Of a DNA stretch of 64,000 nucleotides, positions 11,880 through 22,739 are shown piece by piece. A program made the translations under genes and the position numbers. The notes beneath the pieces are model-generated. The model worked only from the letters and a program-made list of their open reading frames with translations. It was not told the origin of the DNA and searched no databases. The stretch comes from Planococcus citri. Taxonomy: Eukaryota > Arthropoda > Insecta > Hemiptera > Pseudococcidae. Location of the stretch: contig NC_088681.1 of NCBI RefSeq assembly GCF_950023065.1, positions 16,244,001 through 16,308,000 on the forward strand, written 5' to 3'. The number at the start of each line of letters is the position of its first letter. Positions within the stretch are counted from its first letter, which is position 1.

Positions 11880-12560
11880 TTGAAATTGTCGAAAAATGCC
11901 TTTTTTTACTGCCAAAAAGTCTTGGCTTTTTTCAAAATAGGCAAAACGTTCACTCATTTTTCAAAATCGTCCTTAAAGCCTTGAATTTTTGTAAAAATTA
12001 CATCAAAAACTCCCAAATTTTTACCAAAACTGTCAAAAAATCCTACTCTGTAAAAAACTTGTAAAAAAAGGATCTTCGTTGTACCAAAAAGTGCAAAAAA
12101 ATCGTACCCGTTGTTGGAAAAAATTTCCAAGACTTCTACTTTTTCTAAAATTGTCAAAAAAATCTCGATTTACAAGCTGTTCAATAATCATTGTCAGAGA
12201 TCCTCATTTTCTTCCAAAATTTCCAAATGATCTCAATTTTGCAACTAAAATAGCCAAAAATGCTGCATTTCTGCCAAAACTGCCAGAAAAGTCAATTTTC
12301 TCCTAAATGGCCAAAAATCGCACTTTTTTTGCTAAACTTTTTGCCAAAACTTTCAGTCTTCATTTTTGTCAGAAATGTCAAGTTTGAAATTTTTTAAAAA
12401 GTGCATATTTTTTGGAAAAACGCATCACTTTTTTTCAAAATTGTCAGAAAAATATTCAATTTTTTTGTCAAATTTGTCAATATTTCTATCTTTTAAACAA
12501 AAGTGGTAAAAAATGCTACTTTTTTTTGAAATTGTCGAAAATCATTCTTTTTGTTGAAAA
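11880..12560 (+). repeat. minisatellite of about 30-36 bp (TTTTTGCCAAAATTGTCAAAAA type)
   Basis: Units of the form C-T-run, GCCAAAA(A/C)TGTCAAAAAATC recur throughout in diverged form. Small ORFs here (for example 12079-12306 and 12412-12636) show repeating LPKLPEK or FFQNCQKN words that mirror the DNA period. Related text occurs at 19.06-19.26 kb and 22.74-22.89 kb on this strand, and inverted at 24.1-24.5 kb. Confidence 0.7.
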
Positions 12561-13039
12561 TTGTCTGAATTCCAACTCAATTATTTTATTTTATATTATT
12601 TTCATAAAAATGAGGTCTCCTATCATCAACTTATAAATTTTGATTCCCCAAAATTATTGAAGAGAAAATTTCATTTTTTCCATTTTTTTTTGTAGGACTT
12701 TTTGAAAAAATAACCGAGTTTCAAAAAAAGTTTACAAAAAAAAGTCATTTAAAATTATGCAATTTTTGAACGATTTCAGAATTTGATTTTTTTTTGGAAA
12801 CTGTCTTCTGGATTTTCATTCTTTGGTCGTAAAATAAGTAAAATCGATGACTGAAAGAACAAGAGGTTTCGTTATGCTTGAGCATAAAATTTTAATTGCT
12901 CTAAAAATTATTCAGAAAATTTCTCATTTAAAAAAAATGCTAAACTTTTCTCAAAAATCCATGTTTTTCAAAAGAAAAACCAAAGCATATCTACAAAAGA
13001 AATATGGAAAAAAGTTCAAATCCTTAAAGGAAGTTCTAT

Positions 13040-13963
13040 ACATACTGAAATACCCTACTTAGTAGATGGCAACACTGAAATAAACTCAATAGATGACATT
13101 GCAAACACCTTAGCTAGATCTTTTGCAAAAGCTTCTGCAACTGCCTCTTATAGCTCTGCTTTCCAAACACTAAAAACACAAATAGAATCCACCCCCTTAG
13201 ACTTTTCATCTCAAAATCTAGAACCACACAACTCTCTTTTCTCCCTTGAAGAGCTAAATCATTGTCTAACTAAACTACAACATTAAAGATTCATCCCCTG
13301 GACCTGATGAAATTCACCCTCACATGGTAAAGTACCTCTCAGACACTGGAAAAGCAGATTTACTTTAGTTAGGTATATAACAAAATTTAGACTTCTGATT
13401 CCTTCCCAAAATTGTGGAAAACTGCAACAATCATTCCAATATTAAAACCTGATAAAAACCCAAATCTGGCATCTAGTTATCGCCCCATCTCCTTAACTTC
13501 AGTTCCTTGCAAAATACTCGAAAAAATGGTTATTAAACGTCTTAATTGGTATATTGATTCCTCAAACTCACTTAGCATTTATCAAAGTAAGAAAAGATCT
13601 ACCCTAGATCACCTCTTTAGTCTCCAAAAAAAAATTAGTTCGGCCTTCCAGAATAAAGAAAGTGTTCTTTCAGTCTTTTTTGATCTTGAAAAGGCATTTG
13701 ATAAAGCCTGGCGTTATAAAATTCTCCAAAAATTACATTCCATTGGAATTAGAAGGCATTTGGCCTACTTTATTCAGAATTTCTTAACAAACCGTACTTT
13801 TAGAGTGAGAGAAGTTAACAATACATACTCAACATTTTTTGAAATTGAAAATAGAGTCCCCCAAGGTTCAGTTCTGAGCACTATCTTATTTATACTTTTG
13901 ATTGATGACATTTCCAATATTGTTTCTAGACCCATTTCTCTGAGAATCTTTGCTGATGATATA
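13040..13963 (+). pseudogene. reverse transcriptase N-terminal part of the LINE
   Basis: The longest intact piece runs 13412-13961. It carries WKTATIIPILKPDK, SYRPISLTSVPCKILEKM, FFDLEKAFDKAWR (first catalytic aspartate), VPQGSVLSTILFILLIDDI and FADD (13949-13960, the catalytic aspartate pair). The segment before 13412 continues the same protein in other frames with at least two stops, one after CLTKLQH near 13284 and one near 13367. The reading frame is cut at 13963 by the nested transposon, directly after the codon following FADD. The enzyme would copy the element's RNA at a nicked target site; this copy cannot. Confidence 0.88.
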
Positions 13964-15078
13964 TGGGTAGTTCTATCAATTTTACACAATTTTGCAGTAT
14001 GTTTCCTCGCCAAAAAAAAATTTTTTTGAGAATTTTTTTTTGGTTGGAGTGGTTAATATATACACTCGAGACTTCATTATTAGTGTTGTGCCCAATTCAT
14101 ATCTCTCAGGGGAGTGGGGAGAGCCATTTGAAAATGTGGGGCTTTTCTGCAAATTTCGCATCAAAACTGGTCTTTTTTGAGAGAACTGATCACCTACAAA
14201 ATTAAGAAAAGTGTTTCAGTAATTCAAATAATTTTTAAATTGAGAATATACCACGGATTTTAAGGATTTCTAGGTGAAAATTTCTCCAGCTTGGTCAAAA
14301 AAGTATAAATTCCATGGCGAAGGAAAAAATGTCATTCCCCATGACGGTGGATAAAACTTTATTAAGTAGGGATAATATAAATGTAAAATTGTTTAAATTC
14401 GTGTTTTTCAGTGTAAGTAGTATCAGTACTCACCACATAATAATTTTTCAACATTTCTCAGTTTTTCTCTGTTTGTGTATGGCGGAGCTGAGAAACCATG
14501 ACGAAAGAAGCGGCAAAAAATAAATAACCATATTTTCATGGAATCACGTTTATATATTGCATAGCGATGTTCGGATTCAGAATTTTATCAGTGGACAAGA
14601 TTTGGTGAACTGCCTAAACAGTTTTTCCATTTTCAAACACCAAAATTTGTAAATAGTGAGCCGTTGGGAATGCATTAAAAATTAACCACGCCGAGGGAAC
14701 AAAAACTCGAAGACAGAGGTTTGAGGTCACTCCACGGCATATAGGTGTCACTGAAGTGAATTGTGTTCATACTGTAATTTGGGTGTAGTTTTCAGGAATA
14801 AAAAAACGAATGTAAACATTGCAGAACATCACCACTCTTTGCTAACCAGCTACGTAACTATTTAAAAACGAGATGCGAGACAGCCATGACGATGGAACTT
14901 TTGATCATATAAGGGGGTCTGTGGCCCAGGGGGAGGGGGTTGAATTCAATGTAGTACCTGAAAATGTTATATGGAGACAACTTTTATTGACAAAACCATT
15001 CACCATTACTTTTCATGTGCATACTGTAAGTGAAATTTTACACGGACACAAAAAGTGTAAAATTGGTAGAACTACCCA
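13964..15078. mobile_element. 1,115-bp non-autonomous DNA transposon with TA target duplication, nested in the LINE
   Basis: The left end TGGGTAGTTCTATCAATTTT and the right end, reverse-complemented, TGGGTAGTTCTACCAATTTT match for 24 bases with one difference (through ACAC). TA flanks both ends (13962-13963 and 15079-15080). Removing the element and one TA rejoins the reverse transcriptase as FADD-I followed by NISFCSNNIQLALR, in frame, which fixes both boundaries. No transposase-like ORF is present; the ORFs inside are short and featureless. The TA duplication is typical of Tc1/mariner-type elements, but I cannot assign a family from the ends alone. The right end has an extra short palindromic segment (GTGAAATTTTACACGG before the terminal repeat). 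Confidence 0.9.
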
Positions 15079-16111
15079 TAAACATTTCCTTTTGTTCAAA
15101 TAATATTCAACTAGCTCTTCGAGTAATCCAAGAAACCCTTGAAAAAATTGAGTCATGGGCAGATTCTGTAATGGTCTAACCTTCTCTGAATCAAAAACCC
15201 ACTGTATACTTTTCACCAAAAAAAATAAGATTCCTCCAGATCTGATTCTCAACTTCAAAGGACACTCTTTAGTATTCAAAACCACTACTAAATTTCTTGG
15301 CTTAACTTTTGATAGAAAACTAAATTGGACTCCTCATTTTCTAAAAGTAAAATCAGATATCATGAAACGCCTAAATCTGTTGAAAATAATCAAAAACACC
15401 AAGTATAATCCATCTCGCAAACTCCTACTTCGCTTGTATAAATCTCTAATTCGCAGTAAAATTGAGTATGGAAGCCCATGTTTTGCAAATATCTCAAATA
15501 AAACTTCTAATACCTATCCTAAAAACAATTCAAAATTCAGCCCTAAGGATCTGTTTAGGAGCCCTCTATTCCTCTCCAATAGATAGCATTTATTGTGAAG
15601 CAGCAGAATAATTACCCCCAGATTTTAGAAGAACTCTCATAACAAACAAATGCATCCACCAACCCTTCCCATCCACTCCAAAACTCAATTAACCCACCCA
15701 ACCCCCAACATTTTGACCATAATAGAAGGACCCATTTATAATTTCATCACAATGTTGAATGATCTTCAAATCAATCCTAAAACTCTCATCCAAAAACCAA
15801 TATTATATCCCCCTTGGCTTCTAAAGCCTCCTCAAGTCAATCTACAGCTTATTAACTACTCAAAAAATAGCCATTCTTCATTAGTAATAAAACAGAATTA
15901 TCTTGAACTGTTATCAGAATACAAAAAATTCAATCTTTGGTTTACAGATGGATCAAAAATACCAACACTTCACACTGGATATGCCTACTCTATGAATGAT
16001 AGAATTTCACATTTTAAAATCCATAACTGTTCTTCAATCTACACTGCCGAACTCACAGCTATTTTCCACTGCCTCTGTGATATATTCACTTATGAATCAG
16101 AAAATAATTAG
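15079..16111 (+). pseudogene. reverse transcriptase C-terminal part and truncated RNase H of the LINE
   Basis: The frame resumes with NISFCSNNIQLALRVIQETL. It has a frameshift near 15166 (WADS to NGLTFSESK), then is open to about 15500 (FLGLTFDRKLNW, YNPSRKLLLRLYKSLI, KIEYGS). It shifts again before SALRICLGALYSSP and meets a TAA at 15609-15611. The last open piece, 15650-16111, is RNase H with the FTDGSK motif (catalytic aspartate) and the SIYTAELTAI motif (catalytic glutamate). The domain ends before its remaining catalytic segments, so the element is 3'-truncated at about 16111. Confidence 0.87.
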
Positions 16112-18595
16112 TAAAGTAGGTGTTTAGGTATTGAGAAAATTTTTTATTTTTTTCTATTTTTTTTGTTGCACTTTTTTAAAAGTACACATATTTTTGATCA
16201 CGAACTCTTTGAACACCCTGTGTGTATAGAAAAAATAAGCAACGATTTAGCTCTGCTTTTTGTAACTTCTGATAATGATTGGGAAAGAGGAGGGAGTGGA
16301 AAACAATTTGCACTTACACCAAAATACTTAATAAATCTTTTTCTAGTATGTATGTAATTGCAATTCAAAATACCCACATAAAAATAAAAATATTCCAACT
16401 TTAGTTGCATTTTTGAATTCTAATAATAAAAAATAGCCCTATGAGTGTCTTCACTTTAGTAAATATCATCTAAATTACCCACTTAAATTATTTTACAAAA
16501 CTTACGCCATGAAATAATTTAAGTTAGTTCGAGGTACAAAAATCATCTATCATCTGAAGTTAAGTTAAATACGAATAACACGAGTAAAAATATTTCAAGC
16601 ATCAAAAGTTCCTATTACAATGACGAAATATGGGCTAAAATATGAATACCATATGTATAGAAACCCCTATACTCGTATAAAAATTTCTAAAAAAAATACA
16701 TCAAACGGTAAAAAATAAATTGCATAAATACGTAATTTGCAAGGGACTCATTAGCATGATTTCACAGATAACTGATAAGCATCTTTTGCAAAACGCATCG
16801 AACAGATGAACAAAAAAATAAAAAATAAAAAGATAGAACCGAACGTCTGCAAAGCCTAATACGATTTCAGTTTAAAAAATTAATTATTACTTCCCCCTAT
16901 TCCATACCATTTGGCGACAGGCAATTTTTTCGCAGTTAGTATAGCCTATAGTCTCTCTCACGACTTATTATACTAAGTAACACATCGTTACCATGGTAAT
17001 GTCTCCTAAGCCGGATACATTTATAGTATCGAGTGTGTCTGTGTCTCACCAAAATCATCACAGTGTTCCTAGGGCTCGGGGACATTGCCTCTTATCATAT
17101 TGAAAACGTTAAAATTTAGCTGGTAATTTCTTTTTGAAAATTTAGACTATGCTTGATTAAGTAATTAGGTAGGTATACATTTTTTTCAAAAAGGTACTCA
17201 GACTCGTGGTCGTATTTTTTCAAAATTGAAAACTTTCTCATTTTAGTTTTAAAAAAAAGAAATACGATATTTTCTTCTCATTCTATGAAAATATCTACGT
17301 ATCTTAGCTATACTCGTGCATTTTCTCATTTCCTTTGCAATTGGAAAAGTTATCGTGTAACCAAAGAGAAAAATTGATGTGAAACTTTATAGCTATTTTT
17401 CAGTTTTCATCAAGAGTTACGCTCTGGTGAAGTTGGCTTTCAACTTTTTATAATTTTTTGACGATTTGAGTTTAGAAATATACACTTTTAGGTACCTCAT
17501 TCTTTAATAAATTAGAACAAACCTTTACTCTATGATGTCTTCATATTTTTTTTCATCTTAAATTTCATTCGGTAAAAATCTTTACTCTCGTACGTGTATT
17601 TTGCATCTGAAACAAAAATACAAAACAGAATAGAATAATAAAGAAATATTCGCAGGCATTTTAAGAGTAGCTTAAAACGAAAAAAAAAATCAATGGTCAT
17701 CTTATTGTTAGGTAGGTATGAATTTCAAATCGATTATCCCAAACTCATCTACCATTTTGAGACCACATCCTCCATATTTATTTTTCCCTCGACCAACGAC
17801 CATCATCATAAACCATCGCCGAGCTAAAAATAGCCAACTATCTACCTGGTTTGATTATCATTTAACAGACGAAGTCGAAATATTGCAAACTACGTCAATG
17901 TAACCGGTTCGCATCGTAACCACTTAGAATCATCGAGCGGATCTGTGTGTAGCCTATTCTGTAATCAGCTGGAAAATTGTTCGCGATACAATGTAATATA
18001 TTTTTTAGCAAACATGTCTGCCAACGGCAGCATCGGCACCTGCCATTTTTTTTTCTCATTTTAAAAATCGACCCGACCCGACAATGTTGTACGAGAATCT
18101 AGATCTTTATCGAGCACGTGTGTGAACCACTTCGCTGCACTGGTTTTTACCAAGAATTCCAAATGAATCAGTTGTTTATTAAATTATCGTATGGTATTGT
18201 TTAATAAAATTATTCGATTCGTCGAAATTCGCCAAAACGACGAGTCTACGAGTCTCCGGTGTAACGTTACTTTTTTTTGATGAATTTGATGTCGATGTTG
18301 TTTCAATTGTGTCTGTAAGTATAGGATGCCTGGATGGAGTGTGGCAGTGTTTGTTTTTAAATATTCACACGTTAAATTTTATGTCTAGTTGGCGAAATTA
18401 TACCACTGATGGGTGTTTGTGTGCGATGGCTTTGATGTGACCGCGATTTATTGGAAATTATAAACTCGTTATTTAAGTCGTGGTTGAAGAGGAACGTTGT
18501 ATTTCGTTTCGTGAAATTTGCAACTGGATGAAAAATTGAAAATGTAAATAAAGCATTAACTTTGAGTCTTTGAATTGTTTAATTGCATCCTAGAG
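16112..18595. other. gene-free stretch
   Basis: No exon is recognised. The ORFs at 16163-16357 (both strands) and 17718-17903 have no known motif. A 16-codon ORF starting at 18014 has a good AACATG context and higher GC (MSANGSIGTC), but no splice donor or domain supports it. GC rises slightly between about 17900 and 18350. Confidence 0.4.
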
Positions 18596-18890
18596 GCGAT
18601 GATCATATCTGGTCAAAATCCAATAAAAATAATCAGATCATATCTGACCTAATCAGATCTATTCAAATAGGTTCAAATCGCTCTGATCATATCTAGTTAG
18701 AGCTCATTAGAAATTATCACTTTCTTGAGGATAATTAGATAAATGATTGGGGTCTGAACAGATCTAATCTGATCAAAACTTTAAGGATTGGATTTGAGTA
18801 ATGCCAGAACCGGATCAGGCTTGATCAGACCCATTCAGATGTGGTCAGATCCAATCAGGTCTTCCCTATTGGATTTTATCAGGTTTACCC
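18596..18890. repeat. degenerate GATC-rich repeat (ATCAGATC / CTGATCA words)
   Basis: Words such as CAGATC, TGATCA, GGTCAGATCCAATCAG and ATCATATCTG recur at irregular short spacing for about 300 bp. Most words are near-palindromic. No coding content is convincing; the ORF at 18788-18988 is a by-product. Confidence 0.65.
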
Positions 18891-19059
18891 AAATTATTTT
18901 AAAATTGGTATTTCAGTATTTTCAATTTTTTTCTTTTTGGCTGGGACTCTTGCAGATGCAGTTTGGATTTAAGATTTTTCATGTTTGAAGACAATCAGCT
19001 GGAATTTGGAGTTTTTTCCTACTAAATTTCTGAAAAATCTTTGTTTTTTATACCCACAG

Positions 19060-19260
19060 CAAAAGATGTCAAAAATCGCCAAAATATCTCACTTCTTCAA
19101 TAAAAATAATTTATGCTGAAAAATTTCATTTTTTTTTGCCAAAACTACTTATTTATTTATAATTCCAAAAAATCTTGCTTTTCTTCCAAAAATTGCTTAA
19201 AAGTCTCATTTTTTTGCCAAAATGGTCAAAATGTTGCTTTCTTTGTCAGAAATAATTATT
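19060..19260 (+). repeat. small block of the GCCAAAA/GTCAAAA minisatellite
   Basis: The same text as at 11.9-12.6 kb: TTTTTTTGCCAAAAC, TTCCAAAAATTGC and TTTTTTGCCAAAATGGTCAAAATG at about 35-40 bp spacing. Confidence 0.6.
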
Positions 19261-19327
19261 TTTTATTTATCTATTTATTTGAAGTAAGTAACAAAAAGAA
19301 AAAGCAATCTGCCAGTGCCACAAACAG

Positions 19328-19651
19328 TATCCCGGTTGGCACATTTCTGGTGATATCTGACTACTCATTTCTGCAGTCAGAAATTGCCGTTTTGACAGTC
19401 AGATTTGCAGTCTGACTACAATCAACCAATCAGAAACAAGTATTTTTTTGATATTCCAAGATGGCGCTGACTTGTCAGAAGACTGAGTGGAGATGTGAGT
19501 GTGGATCTGACTAGTCAGATCCACACTCAGAACCACAGTCAGATATTTCCGTTTTGGTAGTCAGAAAATACATTCTGACTGATTTGTAGTCAGATCCCTA
19601 GTTAGATCATAGATGCACTGTCTAAAAAATACCGTTTTGCCACCTGGGATA
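19328..19651. mobile_element. 324-bp foldback (MITE-like) element with a perfect central palindrome
   Basis: The outer ends are inverted: TATCCCGGTTGGCA at the left and TATCCCAGGTGGCA when the right is reverse-complemented. The interior is rich in CAGTCAGA and TCTGACTG words. It holds a perfect 34-bp palindrome at 19496-19529 whose half is TGAGTGTGGATCTGACT. No target duplication is obvious and nothing is encoded. Confidence 0.7.
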
Positions 19652-19889
19652 ACATTTAGCTTACACGCGATTGAGATTGAAATCTCAATGGTAGATCCAA
19701 TAAGGTGCACCGGGGGAAGTCAGAACGTTTTTTCACAATTTCAACTTTGATCAGCTGTTACTCTCGTACTAATGAACCAATATGGCTGAAATTTGGTATG
19801 TAGGTTCCCATAAGGGTTCTTAACCTATGGTAAAAATTTCAGCGCGATTGTCGCAGTAGCTTTCGCACAATCGAATAAAATGTAACTTG

Positions 19890-21351
19890 TTCTGACTTAC
19901 CCCACTTTGGGGTAAGTCAGAAAATCTACAAAATTAATTGGCATTATTAGGATTCGACCCTGATCGATGCGCAATATGTCGAATAACATGTTTTCGAGGT
20001 CGTAGAATCCAAATCTGGAGTTATTTTTTTTGTAGGAGTGGGGGGTGAGGCGTGGGGAGGGGGCAATTCCAAATTTTTAGTACATTATTGTGTAATATGT
20101 CGATTGATATGTTTTCAAGGTCGTAGAATCCGAATCTGCAGTTATTTTTTTTGTAGGAGAGGGGATTGAGGCGTGGGGAGAGGGAAAATTTCGAATTTTT
20201 CCCACATTATTGTGTAATATGTCGAATAATATGTTTTCGAAAACGTAGAATCCGAATTTGGAGTAATTTTTTTTGTAGGAGTGGGGGGTGAGGCGTGGGG
20301 AAAGGGAAAATTTCAAATTTCTCCTACATTATCGTGTTATATGTCGAATAATATATTTTCTAGGTCGTAGAATTCGAATCTGGAGTTATTTTTTTTGTAG
20401 GAGAGGGAAGTGAGGCGTGGGGAGAGGTAATATATCAAATTTTTCCTACACTATCGTGTAATATGTTGAATAATATGTTCTCGAGGTCGTAGAATTCGAA
20501 TCTGGAGATATTTTTTTGTAGGGGTGGGAGGTGAGTCAAGGGGAGAGAGAGTGAATTACAAATTTTGCCTATATTAATGTGTAGTATGTCGATTGATATG
20601 TTTTTGAGGTCGTATAATTCGAATCTGGGGTTATTTTTTCGCAGGGGTATGAAGCGATGTAAGAGGAGAGGAGAAATTTCAAATTTTGCCTATAATCTTG
20701 TGTAACATGTTGGTTGATATGTGTTCAAGGTCGCAGAATTCGAATCTTGAGCTAGTTTTTAGGGTCGAGTGCTATTCAAGTATCACCGTTTGGGGAGAGG
20801 GTCCCACCCATGCGAACCTACGACTCACTTTCCACCTTCACCATAAAAAATTACTCCGGATTCGAATTCTACGACCTCGAAAATATATTATTCGACATAT
20901 AACACGATAATGTAGGAGAAATTTGAAATTTTCCCTTTCCCCACGCCTCACCCTCCACTACTACAAAAAAAATTACTCCAAATTCGGATTCAACGATTTC
21001 GAAAACATATTATTCGACATATTACACAATAATGTAGGAAAAATTCGAAATTTTCCCTCTCCCCACGCCTCACTCCCCACTCCTACAAAAAAATAACTGC
21101 AGATTCGGATTCTACGACCTTGAAAACATATCAATCGACATATTACACAATAATGTAGGAAAAAATTGGAATTGCCCCCTCCCCACGCCTCACCCCCCAC
21201 TCCTACAAAAAAAATAACTCCAGATTCGGATTCTACGACCTCGAAAACATATCATTCTACGTATTACACATCGATGAAGTCGAATCCTAATTATCAATGT
21301 TCACTTTTCTGACTTACCCCATAGCACTAATTTAGGGGGTAAGTCAGAAAA
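19890..21351. repeat. 120-bp satellite in two opposed arrays, bracketed by matching hairpins
   Basis: About seven direct units (near 19980-20760) of the form ATGTTTTCGAGGTCGTAGAATC, TCTGGAGTTATTTTTTTTGTAGGAG, GGGGTGAGGCGTGGGGAG, ACATTATTGTGTAATATGTCG are followed, across a unique centre near 20765-20840, by about four inverted units (to about 21290). Landmark spacing is about 120-122 bp. Hairpins sit on both sides: TTCTGACTTACCCCA with a 3-base loop at 19890-19922, and the same stem with a 16-base loop at 21305-21351. The small ORFs on both strands are by-products. Confidence 0.85.
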
Positions 21352-21867
21352 AGCGATATAAATAATGAATAATTGAAAATTAACAAAAATTGAATACTTG
21401 GGGTTTTACATTATTGTTTTAGGAATACTTTCACTTATAATATCACTTTTACTGATCATTTCTTCTGAGGTAAAAAGCAGTTTGAAAAACACTGATTACA
21501 ATTTGAAATCAAATTCAAAACAGCAACTAAAATTGAACCAATGAAAAGCCTGTAAAATGAAACTGGGTCGCGAAATTTTTTATGCTGTGATGAAGTAGGG
21601 GTAGTACCCTCAAGTTACCCCTGGGTAGCGCTTCGGCAGATATAAGCCTCGCGCGCATGTCGCGTGATCCTGTCTGGAATAACAACGACAGCAATGCGTT
21701 GTCCGATACATTTACGTTGGTGGTTGTGTGTATGCTTGTGTGGGTGTATAAGTACACGCACCGTCTTAACGGTTTTCTGTTTCAAGATTCCATAAAAAAC
21801 CGATCAAAATCGCACGATCTGAGCAACTTTTTTTCTAATCTGTTTTCACCATTTTACAGAGCATGAA
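21352..21867. other. gene-free stretch with a GC-richer patch
   Basis: A patch near 21590-21700 contains GCGCTTCGG and CTCGCGCGCATGTCGCG and is richer in CpG than its surroundings. No exon or RNA gene can be supported; the ORFs at 21527-21757 and 21657-21866 overlap on opposite strands and lack motifs. Confidence 0.4.
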
Positions 21868-22032
21868 ATTTCGAACATTTCCCTCGTTGACAGTACCCAT
21901 CTAGCGTTTTTAGTTTTCGAGATAATTTAATTCAAAATTGTGTAACTGAAATTCGAAATTTGAATTCAAAATAGCTCAAAAACTAAAAACCCCAGAGGGG
22001 TAATGTAATCGAGGGAAATGTTCAGAATATAA
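21868..22032. repeat. imperfect inverted repeat, arms about 65 bp
   Basis: GAACATTTCCCTCG...GTTTTTAGTTTTCGAG on the left returns inverted on the right (CTCAAAAACTAAAAAC...CGAGGGAAATGTTC). The gap between the arms is about 30 bp. It is probably an eroded small foldback element. Confidence 0.7.
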
Positions 22033-22340
22033 TGCTCTTTAAAATGAGATATTAACCACCCTTCTAGCCTTTTTCGTTCTTGATATATTTGAGAATAATC
22101 GAAAAAACGGCAAAAACAGCCCATTTAAACTCAAAATTTGGGCCCTTTAATTTCAAAATTTTTGCCCCCGCGTATTTTTCCTATATTCTAGAGACGTTAA
22201 GCTGTCGATTAAAAAAAAATCAGCTCTCTAGGTGCCATAGATCGGGCTCAGGACTTTTTTCCGATTTTTCGGGTATTTTTCGCGTATTTTTGGGGTATTT
22301 ATTTTTCTTGCAGCTTTATAGGATAGATTTGCATTCATTC

Positions 22341-22419
22341 CATCACATGTCCCAGTGGTTAGGTAAGTAGAAAAGTCGCTCTCCATCTGAGAGACTTGGG
22401 CTTGATCCCTGGCAGAGCC
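22341..22419 (+). mobile_element. tRNA-like SINE head
   Basis: An RNA polymerase III A-box-like TGTCCCAGTGG (22348-22358) is followed by a B-box-like GGCTTGATCCC (22399-22409), with an anticodon-arm-like TCTC...GAGA segment between. The segment ends GGCAGAGCC and then an A run. The A- and B-boxes deviate slightly from consensus, so it is a decayed SINE or tRNA pseudogene rather than a working tRNA. The cloverleaf cannot be completed. Confidence 0.5.
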
Positions 22420-22459
22420 AAAAAAATTTTCATGAATATTGGACATTGGCAGAATTTAT

Positions 22460-22710
22460 TGTGTAAAAAAATATACTCACTGGTTAATGAGCAGAAAAGT
22501 ATTAGTGGAAAGTGTTGCAATTCCTGCCACGTTTTTTTGTCAAATATCGTCGGCAGATTTTCACCCAATGGGGTTATGTTTAGATAGTGAGCCAGAAGAT
22601 TGTGTAGCATGTCTGTAAGGTGGTAATGGTTTTCAAATTTCATTAAGAGACCAGCATGCCATACACGATCTAAAGCTTGGCTTACATCAAGGAAAGCTGC
22701 AGCGCAAATT
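22460..22710 (-). pseudogene. Jockey-like reverse transcriptase fragment
   Basis: The minus-strand translation contains ICAAAFLDVSQALDRVWHAG, the palm motif of Jockey-clade reverse transcriptases with its catalytic aspartate. A recognisable LLAHYLNIT segment and a degraded remnant of the next block (LILFCSLTSEYIF) follow. The conserved QGSVLGP is no longer intact and FADD is absent. About 80 residues survive. It is a different lineage from the LINE at 13-16 kb. Confidence 0.72.
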
Positions 22711-22739
22711 TTTTTCATCATCAAGAGAATTGTCAATTT

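Larger units (their letters stand above)
12990..16111 (+). mobile_element. decayed non-LTR retrotransposon (I/R1/LOA-like), split by a nested transposon
   Basis: The order on the + strand is linker (reads KEIWKKVQILKG then DGNTEINSIDDIANTLA), an SSPGPDEIHPHM block, reverse transcriptase fingers and palm with FADD, a 1,115-bp insertion, the thumb region (LTFSESKTHCILF, KIEYGSPCFANIS, SALRICLGALYSSPIDSIY) and an RNase H domain (FTDGSK, YTAELTAI). An RNase H after the reverse transcriptase points to the I/R1/LOA/Jockey superfamily. The apurinic endonuclease and ORF1 are missing, and the copy stops inside RNase H near 16111, so it is truncated at both ends. Several frameshifts and stops show it is dead. 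Confidence 0.88.

Noticed and set aside
18014..18064. Tiny ORF with a good AACATG start context (MSANGSIGTC)
   Set aside because: Sixteen codons, no donor site and no domain.
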